Shown: positions 9,212-16,994 of the stretch, in pieces
Layout: every line of letters starts with the position of its first letter
Numbering within the stretch: the first letter of the stretch is position 1
From: Bin87 sp963663945
Lineage (GTDB): Bacteria; Chloroflexota; Dehalococcoidia; Lucifugimonadales; UBA3495
DNA length: 64,000 nucleotides
Assembly (NCBI GenBank): GCA_963663945.1
Contig: OY760687.1
Span: forward strand, 1,302,001-1,366,000
Direction: 5' to 3'
Notes under the pieces: model-generated
Told to the model about the DNA's origin: nothing
Database searches by the model: none
The model's input: the letters and a program-made list of their open reading frames with translations, nothing else
Translations under genes and position numbers: made by a program

Positions 9212-10483
9212 TTATGCGCTGGTGACCTTAACCGGCAGGCTCTCCACCGCGCGGAAGGTGAGGACATGGTCGTACTCGACCTTCTCGACCGGGATTTCCA
9301 ACTCGACCTTCTCGAACCGGTTCGCCAAGTTGCGGAAGATCTCCTGTCCTTCGAGCCGCGCCAGGGTTGCGCCCAGGCAGTGATGGACACCGCTGCCGAA
9401 GGCGACGTGCTGGTTCGGGTACCGTTCGATGTCAAAGTCATCGGCACGGTCGAATACCTTGGGGTCACGGTTGGCGCCAGGAATGAACCAGCGGACCCGG
9501 TCATTCTTCTTGATTACCTGGCCGTTCAGATCGATGTCATCCGTGGCGATGCGCTGGATGGACCGCACCGGCGAGTCGTACCGGAGGGCTTCCTCGGTGG
9601 CTCGGACGGTCTTCCCTTCGGGATCGGACTTCAGAATCCCCCACTGTTCCGGGTGCTGCGTGAATGCCAGCGTGCCGTTGCAGATCAGGTTGATGGTGGT
9701 CTCGTGGCCGGCTGACAGCAACAGCATGATGTTGTTGACGGTCATGTCCCGGTTGAACACGCCCTGACGCTCGCCCTCGCAGACCACGGACATCAGGTCG
9801 GTGGCATCGAAATTCTCGGGGTTGGAGATCCGATCCTCGACCATCGGCGCGATGAAGTCCTGCAGATTCTGCACCGCCTGGGTGAGCGGCTTCATCCGGT
9901 CGGGACCCTCGCGGTTGAGGAAGCGCAGGTCTTTGGCCAGTTCACGGAGGCGTTCCCGCTCGCTGTCCGGAATGCCGAGCATCCGTGCGATGACCAGCAG
10001 GGGCAGCGGCGTGGCCAGATCGGCCATCACGTCCATCCGACCCTTTTCTTCAACAGCATCCAGCAACTCGTCGATGGCCGACTGCACCAGGGGCCGCCAC
10101 ATTTCGATGGACTTGGGCGTGAAGTATCCGTGCATGACCCGCCGCATGTCGATGTGGTCGGCGCCGCTCACGTCGGGGTTGTACCGGCGCTGGTCGTGCT
10201 GGATGAACCGCGATACCTGCCACTTCTTGATGAAGTTGTAGAGTTCCAGGTCGTCTTCATCAATGGGCGGGTTGGGGGCGCGCGTGTCCCGCGCGTACAC
10301 GCTGGACGAGAATGCCTCGGGATGCCGGGTAACCCATACCAGGTGTTCCCACGAGGTGATCATCCACACCTCGAACTGCTCGTTGTAGTACACCGGCTGG
10401 TGGTCTCTCAGTCGGTTGTAGAAGTCATACGGCTTGTAGATGGCTTCCGGCGAAAACGGGTTGTCGTTAAAGGTGGTTACCAT
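9212..10483 (-). CDS. cytochrome P450 (2 of the 4-gene array)
   Basis: P450 of 423 residues with haem loop FGSGVHHCLG (Cys369), I-helix AGHETT and ExxR in EEALRYDSP. The open frame extends to 10573, but ATG 10483 matches the start of the two neighbouring paralogues (MVTTFNDNPFSPEAIYKP here against MVSTINDNPFSLEAMYQP in the next) and has GGAGGT 7 bases upstream. It is very similar to P450 3 over its whole length, including the C-terminal SLPVKVTSA, so the two arose by tandem duplication. Confidence 0.94.
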   Translation of the reverse strand: MVTTFNDNPFSPEAIYKPYDFYNRLRDHQPVYYNEQFEVWMITSWEHLVWVTRHPEAFSSSVYARDTRAPNPPIDEDDLELYNFIKKWQVSRFIQHDQRRYNPDVSGADHIDMRRVMHGYFTPKSIEMWRPLVQSAIDELLDAVEEKGRMDVMADLATPLPLLVIARMLGIPDSERERLRELAKDLRFLNREGPDRMKPLTQAVQNLQDFIAPMVEDRISNPENFDATDLMSVVCEGERQGVFNRDMTVNNIMLLLSAGHETTINLICNGTLAFTQHPEQWGILKSDPEGKTVRATEEALRYDSPVRSIQRIATDDIDLNGQVIKKNDRVRWFIPGANRDPKVFDRADDFDIERYPNQHVAFGSGVHHCLGATLARLEGQEIFRNLANRFEKVELEIPVEKVEYDHVLTFRAVESLPVKVTSA

Positions 10484-10635
10484 TGGTTGTACCTCCGGTG
10501 GTACGTTGAAACGGCCGCGAGCGGAAAAGCACGCAACCCCTTTGGATTGCCCGATTATAACCGATTTTCGCACCGATTGTAGTCATCCGCGCATCGATCC
10601 GTCTTGTGGCGAACCACGTCCCCCATAAACAACGT

Positions 10636-10668
10636 TGCGCCGGGGAGGGTCAAACCCTCCCCGGCGCA
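10636..10668 (-). terminator. strong hairpin after P450 3
   Basis: A perfect 15-bp stem (10636-10650 with 10654-10668) and a CAA loop. It lies 28 bases after the stop of P450 3. The following minus-strand bases, ACGTTGTTTATGG, are only partly T-rich, so it is a likely but not textbook terminator. Confidence 0.65.
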
Positions 10669-10696
10669 CGGAACGCCTGATGAGGAAACGGCGGTA

Positions 10697-11956
10697 TCAG
10701 GCGTTGGTCACCTTGACCGGCAGGCTTTCCAGAGCCCGCAGACCGATCAGCTGATCGTATTCCAGAGTGTCAGTCGGCACTTCCAGCTCCAGGCTCTCGA
10801 ACCGGTTGGCCAGGTTCCGGAAGATCTCTTGTCCTTCCAGGCGCGCCAGCGTGGCCCCGAGGCAGTGGTGGATGCCGCTGCCGAAGGCGACGTGCATGTT
10901 GGGATAGCGTTCCACGTCGAAATCGTCAGCCCGATCGAACACCTTGGGATCCCGGTTGGCCCCGGAGATGAACCAGCGCACTCGATCGTTCTTCCTGATC
11001 TGCTGACCGTTGAGCTCCATGTCCTCCACGGCGATGCGCTGGATGGACTTCACCGGCGAGTCGTAGCGCAGGGCCTCTTCGGTCGCGCGTACGGTCTTGC
11101 CCTCCGGGTCGGACTTCAGGATCGCCCACTGGTCCGGGTGTTGCGTGAAGGCCAGCGTGCCGTTGCAGATCAGGTTGATGGTGGTTTCGTGTCCCGCTGA
11201 CAGCAGGAGCATCACGTTGTTCACCACCATGTCGCGGTCGAAGATGCCCTTGCGCGCGCCCTCGGCAACGACCGAGATCAGGTCGTCCCGGGGGCTGGCG
11301 ATGCGCTCGTCAACCAATGGGCCCAAGTAGTCCTGCAGGTTCTGGACCGATTCGGACAGCGGACCCATGCGGTCCGGCCCGGTCCGGTTCAGGTGGCGGA
11401 GGTCCTTGGCCAGCCGACGCATGATGGGCCGGTCGCTGTCCGGTATGCCCAGCATCCGCGCGATGACCAGCAGGGGCAGCGGTGTGGCTAGGTCGGCCAT
11501 CACATCCATGCGGCCCTTTTCTTGCACTACGTCCAGCAGCTCGTCGATGGCCGATTGAACCAGCGGTCGCCACATCTCCATGGACTTGGGCGTGAAGTAG
11601 CCGTGCATCACCCGGCGCATGTCCACGTGGTCGGCCCCGCTGACCTCGGGGTTGTATCGCTTCTGGTCGTGCTGGATGAACCGGGAGACCTGCCACTTCT
11701 TGATGTAGTTGTAGATCTCCATGTCGTCTTCATCGATGGGCGGGTTCGGCGGCCGGGGGTCCCGGGCAAACACGCTGGACGAGAAGACCTCCGGATGCCG
11801 GGTTACCCATACCAGGTGCTCCCAGTCCGTGACCATCCATACTTCGTACTGCTCGTTGTAATGCACCGGCTCCCAGTCGCGCAGCCGCGCGAAAAACTCG
11901 TAGGGTTGGTACATCGCTTCCAGGGAGAATGGGTTGTCGTTGATCGTGCTAACCAT
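10697..11956 (-). CDS. cytochrome P450 (3 of the 4-gene array)
   Basis: P450 of 419 residues with haem loop FGSGIHHCLG (Cys365), I-helix AGHETT and ExxR in EEALRYDSP. GGAGGT lies 8 bases upstream of ATG 11956. A closely related paralogue of P450 2: long shared stretches run through the substrate-access and I-helix regions (for example VMHGYFTPKS and MLLLSAGHETTINLICNG). The region between the C-helix and F-helix differs most, which is where substrate choice is usually set. Confidence 0.95.
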   Translation of the reverse strand: MVSTINDNPFSLEAMYQPYEFFARLRDWEPVHYNEQYEVWMVTDWEHLVWVTRHPEVFSSSVFARDPRPPNPPIDEDDMEIYNYIKKWQVSRFIQHDQKRYNPEVSGADHVDMRRVMHGYFTPKSMEMWRPLVQSAIDELLDVVQEKGRMDVMADLATPLPLLVIARMLGIPDSDRPIMRRLAKDLRHLNRTGPDRMGPLSESVQNLQDYLGPLVDERIASPRDDLISVVAEGARKGIFDRDMVVNNVMLLLSAGHETTINLICNGTLAFTQHPDQWAILKSDPEGKTVRATEEALRYDSPVKSIQRIAVEDMELNGQQIRKNDRVRWFISGANRDPKVFDRADDFDVERYPNMHVAFGSGIHHCLGATLARLEGQEIFRNLANRFESLELEVPTDTLEYDQLIGLRALESLPVKVTNA

Positions 11957-12028
11957 TTCCTGCGACCTCCGGTGTGCGACACGCGATTTGCCGACGAAAT
12001 GCGCAGCATAAGCTGCTTGAATGCGCCG

Positions 12029-12057
12029 ATTATAGGCTGACCGCGTCTTCCACGCAA
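12029..12057 (-). promoter_or_regulatory. candidate sigma-70 promoter for P450 3
   Basis: On the minus strand, TTGCGT (12057-12052) and TATAAT (12034-12029) are 17 bases apart, ending about 73 bases before the start at 11956. The -10 box is perfect; the -35 box matches only in TTG. Confidence 0.5.
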
Positions 12058-12061
12058 GCGG

Positions 12062-12099
12062 GAAAAAGTCGAGGCCCGGCGGAAATTCGCCGGGCCTCG
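12062..12099 (-). terminator. rho-independent terminator after P450 4
   Basis: On the minus strand, a perfect 12-bp stem (CGAGGCCCGGCG at 12099-12088 and its partner at 12081-12070) with a 6-base loop is followed by ACTTTTTCC. It ends P450 4 transcription before the promoter of P450 3. Confidence 0.85.
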
Positions 12100-12126
12100 T
12101 AACCCTCAGGGTATTCCGCGAACCGT

Positions 12127-13413
12127 TTACGACAGGCTCACCGGCAGCGTCTCCAGCGTCCGGAACGTGATGCTGGACGTGTAGCTCAAGTCGTCAGGGC
12201 TGCACTCCATGTTGAGGTTCGGGAACCTTTCGGCCAAGGCCTTGAAGGCTTCCTGCCCTTCCAGCCGCGCCAGGGTGGCGCCCAGGCAGTGGTGGATGCC
12301 GCTGCCGAAGGCCACGTGGGGGTTCGGGTACCGCTCGATGTCGAAGTCGTCGGCGCGGTCGAACACCTCAGGGTCGCGGTTGGCGGAGGTGACGAACCAG
12401 CGCATCCGCTCGTCCTTCTGGATGAGCTTGCCGCCTAGCTCGACGTCCTCGCCGGCGATCCGGGTGATGGACTTGACCGGCGGGTCGTACCGCAGGCACT
12501 CCTCGGTGGCGCGGATCATCTTGGCCGACGGGTCGGCCTTGAACAGCTGCCACTGGTCCGGGTGCTCCATGAACGCCCGGGTGCCGTTGCAGATCAGGTT
12601 GATGGTGGTCTCGTGACCGGCCAGCAGCAACAGGATGGCGTTGGCCACGACCTGCTCTTCGTCCATGATCCGCTTGCCGGCCGCGTTCGTCGTCCGGGCC
12701 GCATCGGTCATCTTGTCCAGCAGGTCGCCGTTGGGGTTGTCCAGGCGAGCCTTGACCATGGGCCGCAGGTAGTCCTGCAACTCGGTGATGCCTTCGGACA
12801 GGGGCTGCATGCGGTCAGCGTTGCCCCGACCGATGAACAGCAGCTTCTCGGCCAGCGAGCGAATGAACTGCCGGTCGTAGGTCTCGATGCCCATCATGGC
12901 CGCGATGACCAGCAGAGGCAGCGGGGTGGCGTAGTCGCGCATCACGTCCATGCTGCCGCGCTCTTCCGCCTCGTCCAGCAACTGCTTGATGGCCGACTGC
13001 ACCAGCGGGCGCCAGAGTTCCATGGCCTTCGGGGTGAAGTAGCCGTGGATGACCTTCCGCATGTCGGTATGGTCCGGGCCGCCGTGCTCGCGGATTTCCT
13101 CATGGGTGCTTACCGCGCGCCGGTCGGTCTGGATGAACCACTGGCTGAAGAAGTTCCGCACGTCCTCATAGAGGCCCATGTCGGACTCATCAATCGAAGG
13201 ATACGGAGGCAGCGGGTCGCGGGTGAATACCTCGGACGAGAACGCCTCGGGACGCCGGGTGACCCAGACCAAGTCCTTGTACTTGGTGATGACCCACAAC
13301 TTGTAGGGGTCGTTCCAGTGAACCGGGTCTTCCTCGCGCATCCGTCCAAAGTACGTATACGGGTCCTGGATCACCTCAGGGGAAAACAGGTTTTCATTAA
13401 AGGTGGTAACCAT
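12127..13413 (-). CDS. cytochrome P450 (4 of the 4-gene array)
   Basis: P450 of 428 residues with haem loop FGSGIHHCLG (Cys376), I-helix AGHETT and ExxR in EECLRYDPP (Pro in place of the Ser of its neighbours). GGGAGGG lies about 6 bases before ATG 13413. It starts MVTTFNENLFSPEVIQDP, clearly homologous to P450s 2 and 3 but more diverged, with an insertion around residue 105 (RAVSTHEEIREHGG). It is the first gene of the array and has its own terminator. Confidence 0.94.
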   Translation of the reverse strand: MVTTFNENLFSPEVIQDPYTYFGRMREEDPVHWNDPYKLWVITKYKDLVWVTRRPEAFSSEVFTRDPLPPYPSIDESDMGLYEDVRNFFSQWFIQTDRRAVSTHEEIREHGGPDHTDMRKVIHGYFTPKAMELWRPLVQSAIKQLLDEAEERGSMDVMRDYATPLPLLVIAAMMGIETYDRQFIRSLAEKLLFIGRGNADRMQPLSEGITELQDYLRPMVKARLDNPNGDLLDKMTDAARTTNAAGKRIMDEEQVVANAILLLLAGHETTINLICNGTRAFMEHPDQWQLFKADPSAKMIRATEECLRYDPPVKSITRIAGEDVELGGKLIQKDERMRWFVTSANRDPEVFDRADDFDIERYPNPHVAFGSGIHHCLGATLARLEGQEAFKALAERFPNLNMECSPDDLSYTSSITFRTLETLPVSLS

Positions 13414-13841
13414 AAAGTCCCTCCCGTTGACTTTTCATGGTCAAACTCGCCGCCGGGCATAGGATGACCAGCGGCGTTAGTCGCCGCGTTTACGCAATTG
13501 TAGCAATCGGCATATTTGCGGTCAATTACGATTCACGCATAGTACCGCTGCGTTTGCATCGCGGTAATGAATGCAACCGTAATGGATTCGGCAGATTCGT
13601 GCCAGCATGAAATTCGCCGGGTCAAGGTGGACGAGCACGCATCGCGCGGGAACCGATGAGGCACCCGAGTTCGGATGAGGCACCCGAGCTATTTGGGCCG
13701 TGGCTGTTTCGCCATCACTACGTTACGCATCCGCCACTTGCCCAGCATCAACCCGTCTGTGCTACAATCCGCCAAACAATCCGGCGATCCCCGGCGAACC
13801 GCCAGGGCCCGTCGGCAAACCCATGATTGGGAGGTGCCACA
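13414..13841. other. intergenic region between divergent genes, with a short direct repeat
   Basis: This 428-bp gap separates P450 4 (minus) from the TGA-containing DsbA-like gene (plus). It holds a 15-bp direct repeat, GATGAGGCACCCGAG, at 13655-13669 and 13674-13688. A possible plus-strand promoter is TTGCCC (13738) and TACAAT (13763-13768), but the spacing of 19 is long. No gene is seen. Confidence 0.5.
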
Positions 13842-14474
13842 ATGGCCGAATCCGATTTCACCGTTTATTACGACTTTCGTTGACCCTTCGTGTACAACGC
13901 TGCCATGTGGTGGGCGAAAGTGCGCGAGAATACTGACCACGCGATCGACGTGAATCTGAAGCCATTCTCGCTGGTTCAGGTTAATCACGACAACAACAAT
14001 GACGACGGGTTCAAGTTCTGGGAGCAGGACGATTCGGACAACGCGCTGCTCGAGTTGCGCGCCGGTATCGCCGCCCAGCGCCAGGGCGAGGAGATCTTCG
14101 ATCGCTTCTTCATCAACCTGCTGAGGGCTCGGCACGAAGATCGCATCGACCTGACCGACGCGGACGCCATCAACGCCGTGGCCGAGGCCTCCGGGGTTGA
14201 CATGGGACAATTCGCCGAAGACCTGGCCGATCCCGACGTCATGCGCGAGATCGGTGAGAGCCACACCGAGGCCGTGGAAGTCCATGGCGCCTTCGGCGTG
14301 CCGCTCTACGTCTTCCCCAACGGGAACTCCGCCTTCGTCAAGATGTTTATCCCGTCGGACGACGAGTCCGGCCCCATCTACGACAACCTGGTCGAGATGA
14401 TGGCGGACCACAAGCACGTCGGCGAAGTCAAGCGACCGTCACCGCCGTGGCCGTATGAGGGTGTGCGCGGATAA
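13842..14474 (+). CDS. DsbA-like thioredoxin-fold protein, candidate selenoprotein (in-frame TGA 13881-13883)
   Basis: Probable thiol/selenol oxidoreductase of the DsbA/FrnE-like superfamily, 210 residues counting TGA as Sec14. ATG 13842 has a strong GGGAGG site 7 bases upstream and opens with MAESDFTVYYDFR, the first strand of the fold. The TGA then stands where the active-site loop begins (DFR-U-PFVYNAAMWW); relatives have Cys here, as in DFxCPF. The second Cys of a CxxC is replaced by Val, giving a one-selenol site. The frame stays open after TGA for 196 codons with family-like content (FDRFFINLLRARHEDR, then AVEVHGAFGVPLYVF with the cis-Pro loop). A SECIS-like hairpin lies just downstream. 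A nonsense mutation or base-call error is the alternative. Gene callers would start at GTG 13890 and lose the active site. Confidence 0.8.
13898..13916 (+). promoter_or_regulatory. candidate bacterial SECIS element of the DsbA-like gene
   Basis: Hairpin within the coding sequence: CGCTGCC (13898-13904), loop ATGT, and GGTGGGCG (13909-13916), with two wobble pairs and one bulged G. The loop starts 22 nt after the TGA and has G in its first three bases. Known bacterial SECIS elements place an apical loop with an early G roughly 16-37 nt after the UGA, so this fits. No folding program was run. Confidence 0.55.
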
Positions 14475-14490
14475 CTCCGCTCCATACCAA

Positions 14491-15204
14491 ATGAGTTCGC
14501 CCGGCGCACACCGTCCGGCTGCCGAACTGGAACGAGCCCTGGGCCTGAGTTTTCGGGACCGGGGCTTGCTCATTCAGGCGCTGACCCACCGTTCGTATGT
14601 CAACGAAACCGGCGGTTCGGACACCGATTCCTATGAGCGCCTCGAGTTTCTTGGGGACGTGGTGGTGCGCCTGATCGTCAGTGAGGAACTGTACCGCCGC
14701 CTGCCCGAATGTGACGAAGGCGGTCTGACCCGACGCTGGACTTCCCTGCTCAGTCAGCGCGCCCTGGCCGACGCGGCCCGCGACCTGGGCCTCGCCGAAT
14801 ACGTTCTCCTGGGACGCGGGTTCGAGGCATCGGGCGGGCGGAGCGGCGACGCCGTGCTGGGCGACGTGATGGAGTCGGTTATCGCCGCGGTCTACCTGGA
14901 TCAGGGGCACCCGGCCGCCTGCGATTTCGTCCTGAGCGCCCTCGCTGAGTCCCTCGACGCGGCCTGTCAGCCCGACTGGCGTCCTGACAATCCCAAGGCA
15001 GAGCTCCAGGAATTGCTTCAGGGCCAAGGCAAGCCGACCCCGGTCTACCGAGTGGTGGCGTCCTCCGGGCCCTCACATCAGCCCAGCTTCGACGTCGAAG
15101 TGGTAACAGGAGAGCAGGTGCTGGGATCCGCGGCAGGGTCCAGCAAGAGCGCTGCCGAAGTCGCTGCGGCTCGCGCCGCTCTGGCAGCGGTGTCTGCCGG
15201 CTGA
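14491..15204 (+). CDS. rnc: ribonuclease III
   Basis: Double-strand-specific endoribonuclease for rRNA and mRNA processing. The signature ERLEFLGD is at residues 49-56; the other metal ligands lie in GDVMESVIAAVYLD. A C-terminal dsRNA-binding domain starts near NPKAELQELLQG and ends with SKSAAEVAAARAAL. From ATG 14491 the product is 237 residues. The upstream ATG 14455 would add 12 residues and overlap the DsbA-like gene by 20 bases; neither start has a clear ribosome site. The gene follows the DsbA-like gene closely and may be co-transcribed. Confidence 0.94.
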   Translation: MSSPGAHRPAAELERALGLSFRDRGLLIQALTHRSYVNETGGSDTDSYERLEFLGDVVVRLIVSEELYRRLPECDEGGLTRRWTSLLSQRALADAARDLGLAEYVLLGRGFEASGGRSGDAVLGDVMESVIAAVYLDQGHPAACDFVLSALAESLDAACQPDWRPDNPKAELQELLQGQGKPTPVYRVVASSGPSHQPSFDVEVVTGEQVLGSAAGSSKSAAEVAAARAALAAVSAG

Positions 15205-15274
15205 TATCGGTTTGGCCGGCCTCAGTGCGATCTGCGCTCCGGCAAACTGCTCACGAGGACGTGTGCCGCGCCAA

Positions 15275-15303
15275 TTGATTGGCCCGGCGGCGACGGCTAT
15301 AAT
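15275..15303 (+). promoter_or_regulatory. sigma-70 promoter of pdxS
   Basis: TTGATT (15275-15280) and TATAAT (15298-15303) are exactly 17 bases apart, about 40 bases before the pdxS start. One of the best promoter matches in the window. Confidence 0.8.
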
Positions 15304-15342
15304 GGTTTTCACCATTCGTTTTGTAATTGAGGAGGCGCGCAC

Positions 15343-16236
15343 ATGGTTGCTGACGTCCTGACCGGTACCTTTACCGTCAAATCCGGCCACGCTCAGATGC
15401 TCAAGGGCGGCGTCATTATGGACGTTGTCAACGCGGAGCAGGCCCGTATCGCCCAGGAAGCCGGCGCGGTCGCCGTAATGGCTTTGGAAAGAGTGCCCGC
15501 GGACATTCGGGCGGATGGCGGTGTTGCGCGCATGAGCGATCCGTCCATGATCGCCGCGATCATCGATTCCGTGTCCATCCCCGTGATGGCCAAGTGCCGC
15601 ATCGGTCATTTCGTCGAGGCCCAGATACTCCAGGCCATGGGTGTGGACTACGTGGACGAGTCCGAGGTCCTGACCCCCGCCGACGAGCAGCACCACGTCT
15701 GGAAGCACGATTTCACCGTCCCCTTCGTCTGCGGGTGCCGCGACCTGGGGGAGGCCCTGCGCCGCGTCTCGGAAGGCGCCGCCATGATCCGCACCAAGGG
15801 CGAGGCTGGCACCGGCGACGTTGTTGAGGCCGTGCGCCACATGCGGGCCGTGCAGGACGCCATTCGCAAGCTGCGGAACTTGCCCGACGACGAGTTGGTG
15901 GTCGAAGCGCGTGATATGCGCGTGAGCCTCGACCTCCTGATGCAGACCCGAGAGGAAGGTCGCATGCCCGTGGTTAACTTCGCCGCCGGCGGCGTGGCCA
16001 CCCCGGCCGATGCTGCGCTCATGATGCAGCTGGGAGCCGATGGCGTCTTCGTGGGTTCCGGCATCTTCAAGTCCGGCGACCCGGTGAGTCGCGGTCATGC
16101 CATCGTTCAGGCGGTTACGCACTACAACGACCCGCACATTCTGGCCGACGTGTCCAAGGACCTGGGCGAGCCCATGGTTGGCCGCAGCGTTCGCGAGTTG
16201 GACTCCACCGAACTGCTGGCCACCCGCAGCGTCTGA
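15343..16236 (+). CDS. pdxS: pyridoxal 5'-phosphate synthase, lyase subunit PdxS
   Basis: Makes PLP from ribose 5-phosphate, glyceraldehyde 3-phosphate and ammonia supplied by PdxT. It is a (beta/alpha)8 barrel of 297 residues. Family stretches include GGVIMDVVNAEQARIAQEAG, ALERVPADIR, MAKCRIGHFVEAQIL, DYVDESEVLTPAD and RTKGEAGTGDVVEAVRHMR; the Lys residues that carry substrate intermediates are in these blocks. GGAGG lies 7 bases before ATG 15343. pdxT follows 57 bp downstream. Confidence 0.97.
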   Translation: MVADVLTGTFTVKSGHAQMLKGGVIMDVVNAEQARIAQEAGAVAVMALERVPADIRADGGVARMSDPSMIAAIIDSVSIPVMAKCRIGHFVEAQILQAMGVDYVDESEVLTPADEQHHVWKHDFTVPFVCGCRDLGEALRRVSEGAAMIRTKGEAGTGDVVEAVRHMRAVQDAIRKLRNLPDDELVVEARDMRVSLDLLMQTREEGRMPVVNFAAGGVATPADAALMMQLGADGVFVGSGIFKSGDPVSRGHAIVQAVTHYNDPHILADVSKDLGEPMVGRSVRELDSTELLATRSV

Positions 16237-16293
16237 TCGGGTTCCCACCAGTAGCAACTTTTCGAGTTCGGGTCAGAGAGGCTGTTCGGTTAG

Positions 16294-16914
16294 TTGAACA
16301 TCGGCGTCTTAGCAGTTCAGGGCGATTTCGCGGAGCACTGCCACGTGCTCCGCAGTGTGGGCGTCACGGCTACCGAGGTGCGTTTGCCAAAGCACCTCGA
16401 CGGCTTGGACGGTCTCATCATACCGGGAGGCGAGAGCACCACGCTCAGCCGCCTGATGTCGTTGTACGAACTCCGCGACCCGGTGGCGGAGATGGTCAAA
16501 CGGGGTAAGGCTGTGTGGGGGACATGCGCCGGCATGATCATGCTCGCGAATGAAATCACCGAGCAAGACCCGGTACCCATGGGGCTCATGGACGTGGGCG
16601 TCCAGCGCAACGCCTTCGGACGCCAGGTCGATTCCTTTGAACAGGACTTGGCCATTAAGGGGTTGGGCGACCAGGAATACCACGCGATATTCATTCGCGC
16701 CCCGGTCATCATTCGTATAGGCGACGGGGTCGAAGTCCTCGCCGCGCTACCGGACGGCCGCCCGGTTGCGGTGCAACAGGGCAACATGATGGCGACGTCG
16801 TTCCACCCTGAGCTTACCGCCGACGCGCGCATTCATCGCTATTTCGTATCCCTGGCGGGCGGACCGGCCTTCGACCCCGAAGCGCCGCTCATCGATACAC
16901 CCCGTGTCCGCTAA
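16294..16914 (+). CDS. pdxT: pyridoxal 5'-phosphate synthase, glutaminase subunit PdxT
   Basis: Class I glutamine amidotransferase that feeds ammonia to PdxS. Visible are GGEST, the nucleophile Cys in GTCAGM, and the His-Glu pair in SFHPELT. There are 206 residues. The start is TTG 16294 (MNIGVLAVQGDFAEH), the conserved N terminus; AGAGAGG lies about 12 bases upstream. It pairs with pdxS, forming the DXP-independent vitamin B6 route. Confidence 0.96.
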   Translation: MNIGVLAVQGDFAEHCHVLRSVGVTATEVRLPKHLDGLDGLIIPGGESTTLSRLMSLYELRDPVAEMVKRGKAVWGTCAGMIMLANEITEQDPVPMGLMDVGVQRNAFGRQVDSFEQDLAIKGLGDQEYHAIFIRAPVIIRIGDGVEVLAALPDGRPVAVQQGNMMATSFHPELTADARIHRYFVSLAGGPAFDPEAPLIDTPRVR

Positions 16915-16994
16915 CTCTCTACTCAACCGTAACCCGTCATATCCAATATCACGCCACCATAGCGCAGCGAACGCAGCTCCACCGGGAGGCATAG

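Noticed and set aside
8228..9715. 495-codon plus-strand frame across two P450 genes
   Set aside because: It spans the ends of two well-supported minus-strand P450s and the gap between them; composition shadow.
13655..13688. 15-bp direct repeat GATGAGGCACCCGAG as an operator
   Set aside because: Only two copies, no symmetry and no regulator gene nearby; left as a note in the intergenic entry.
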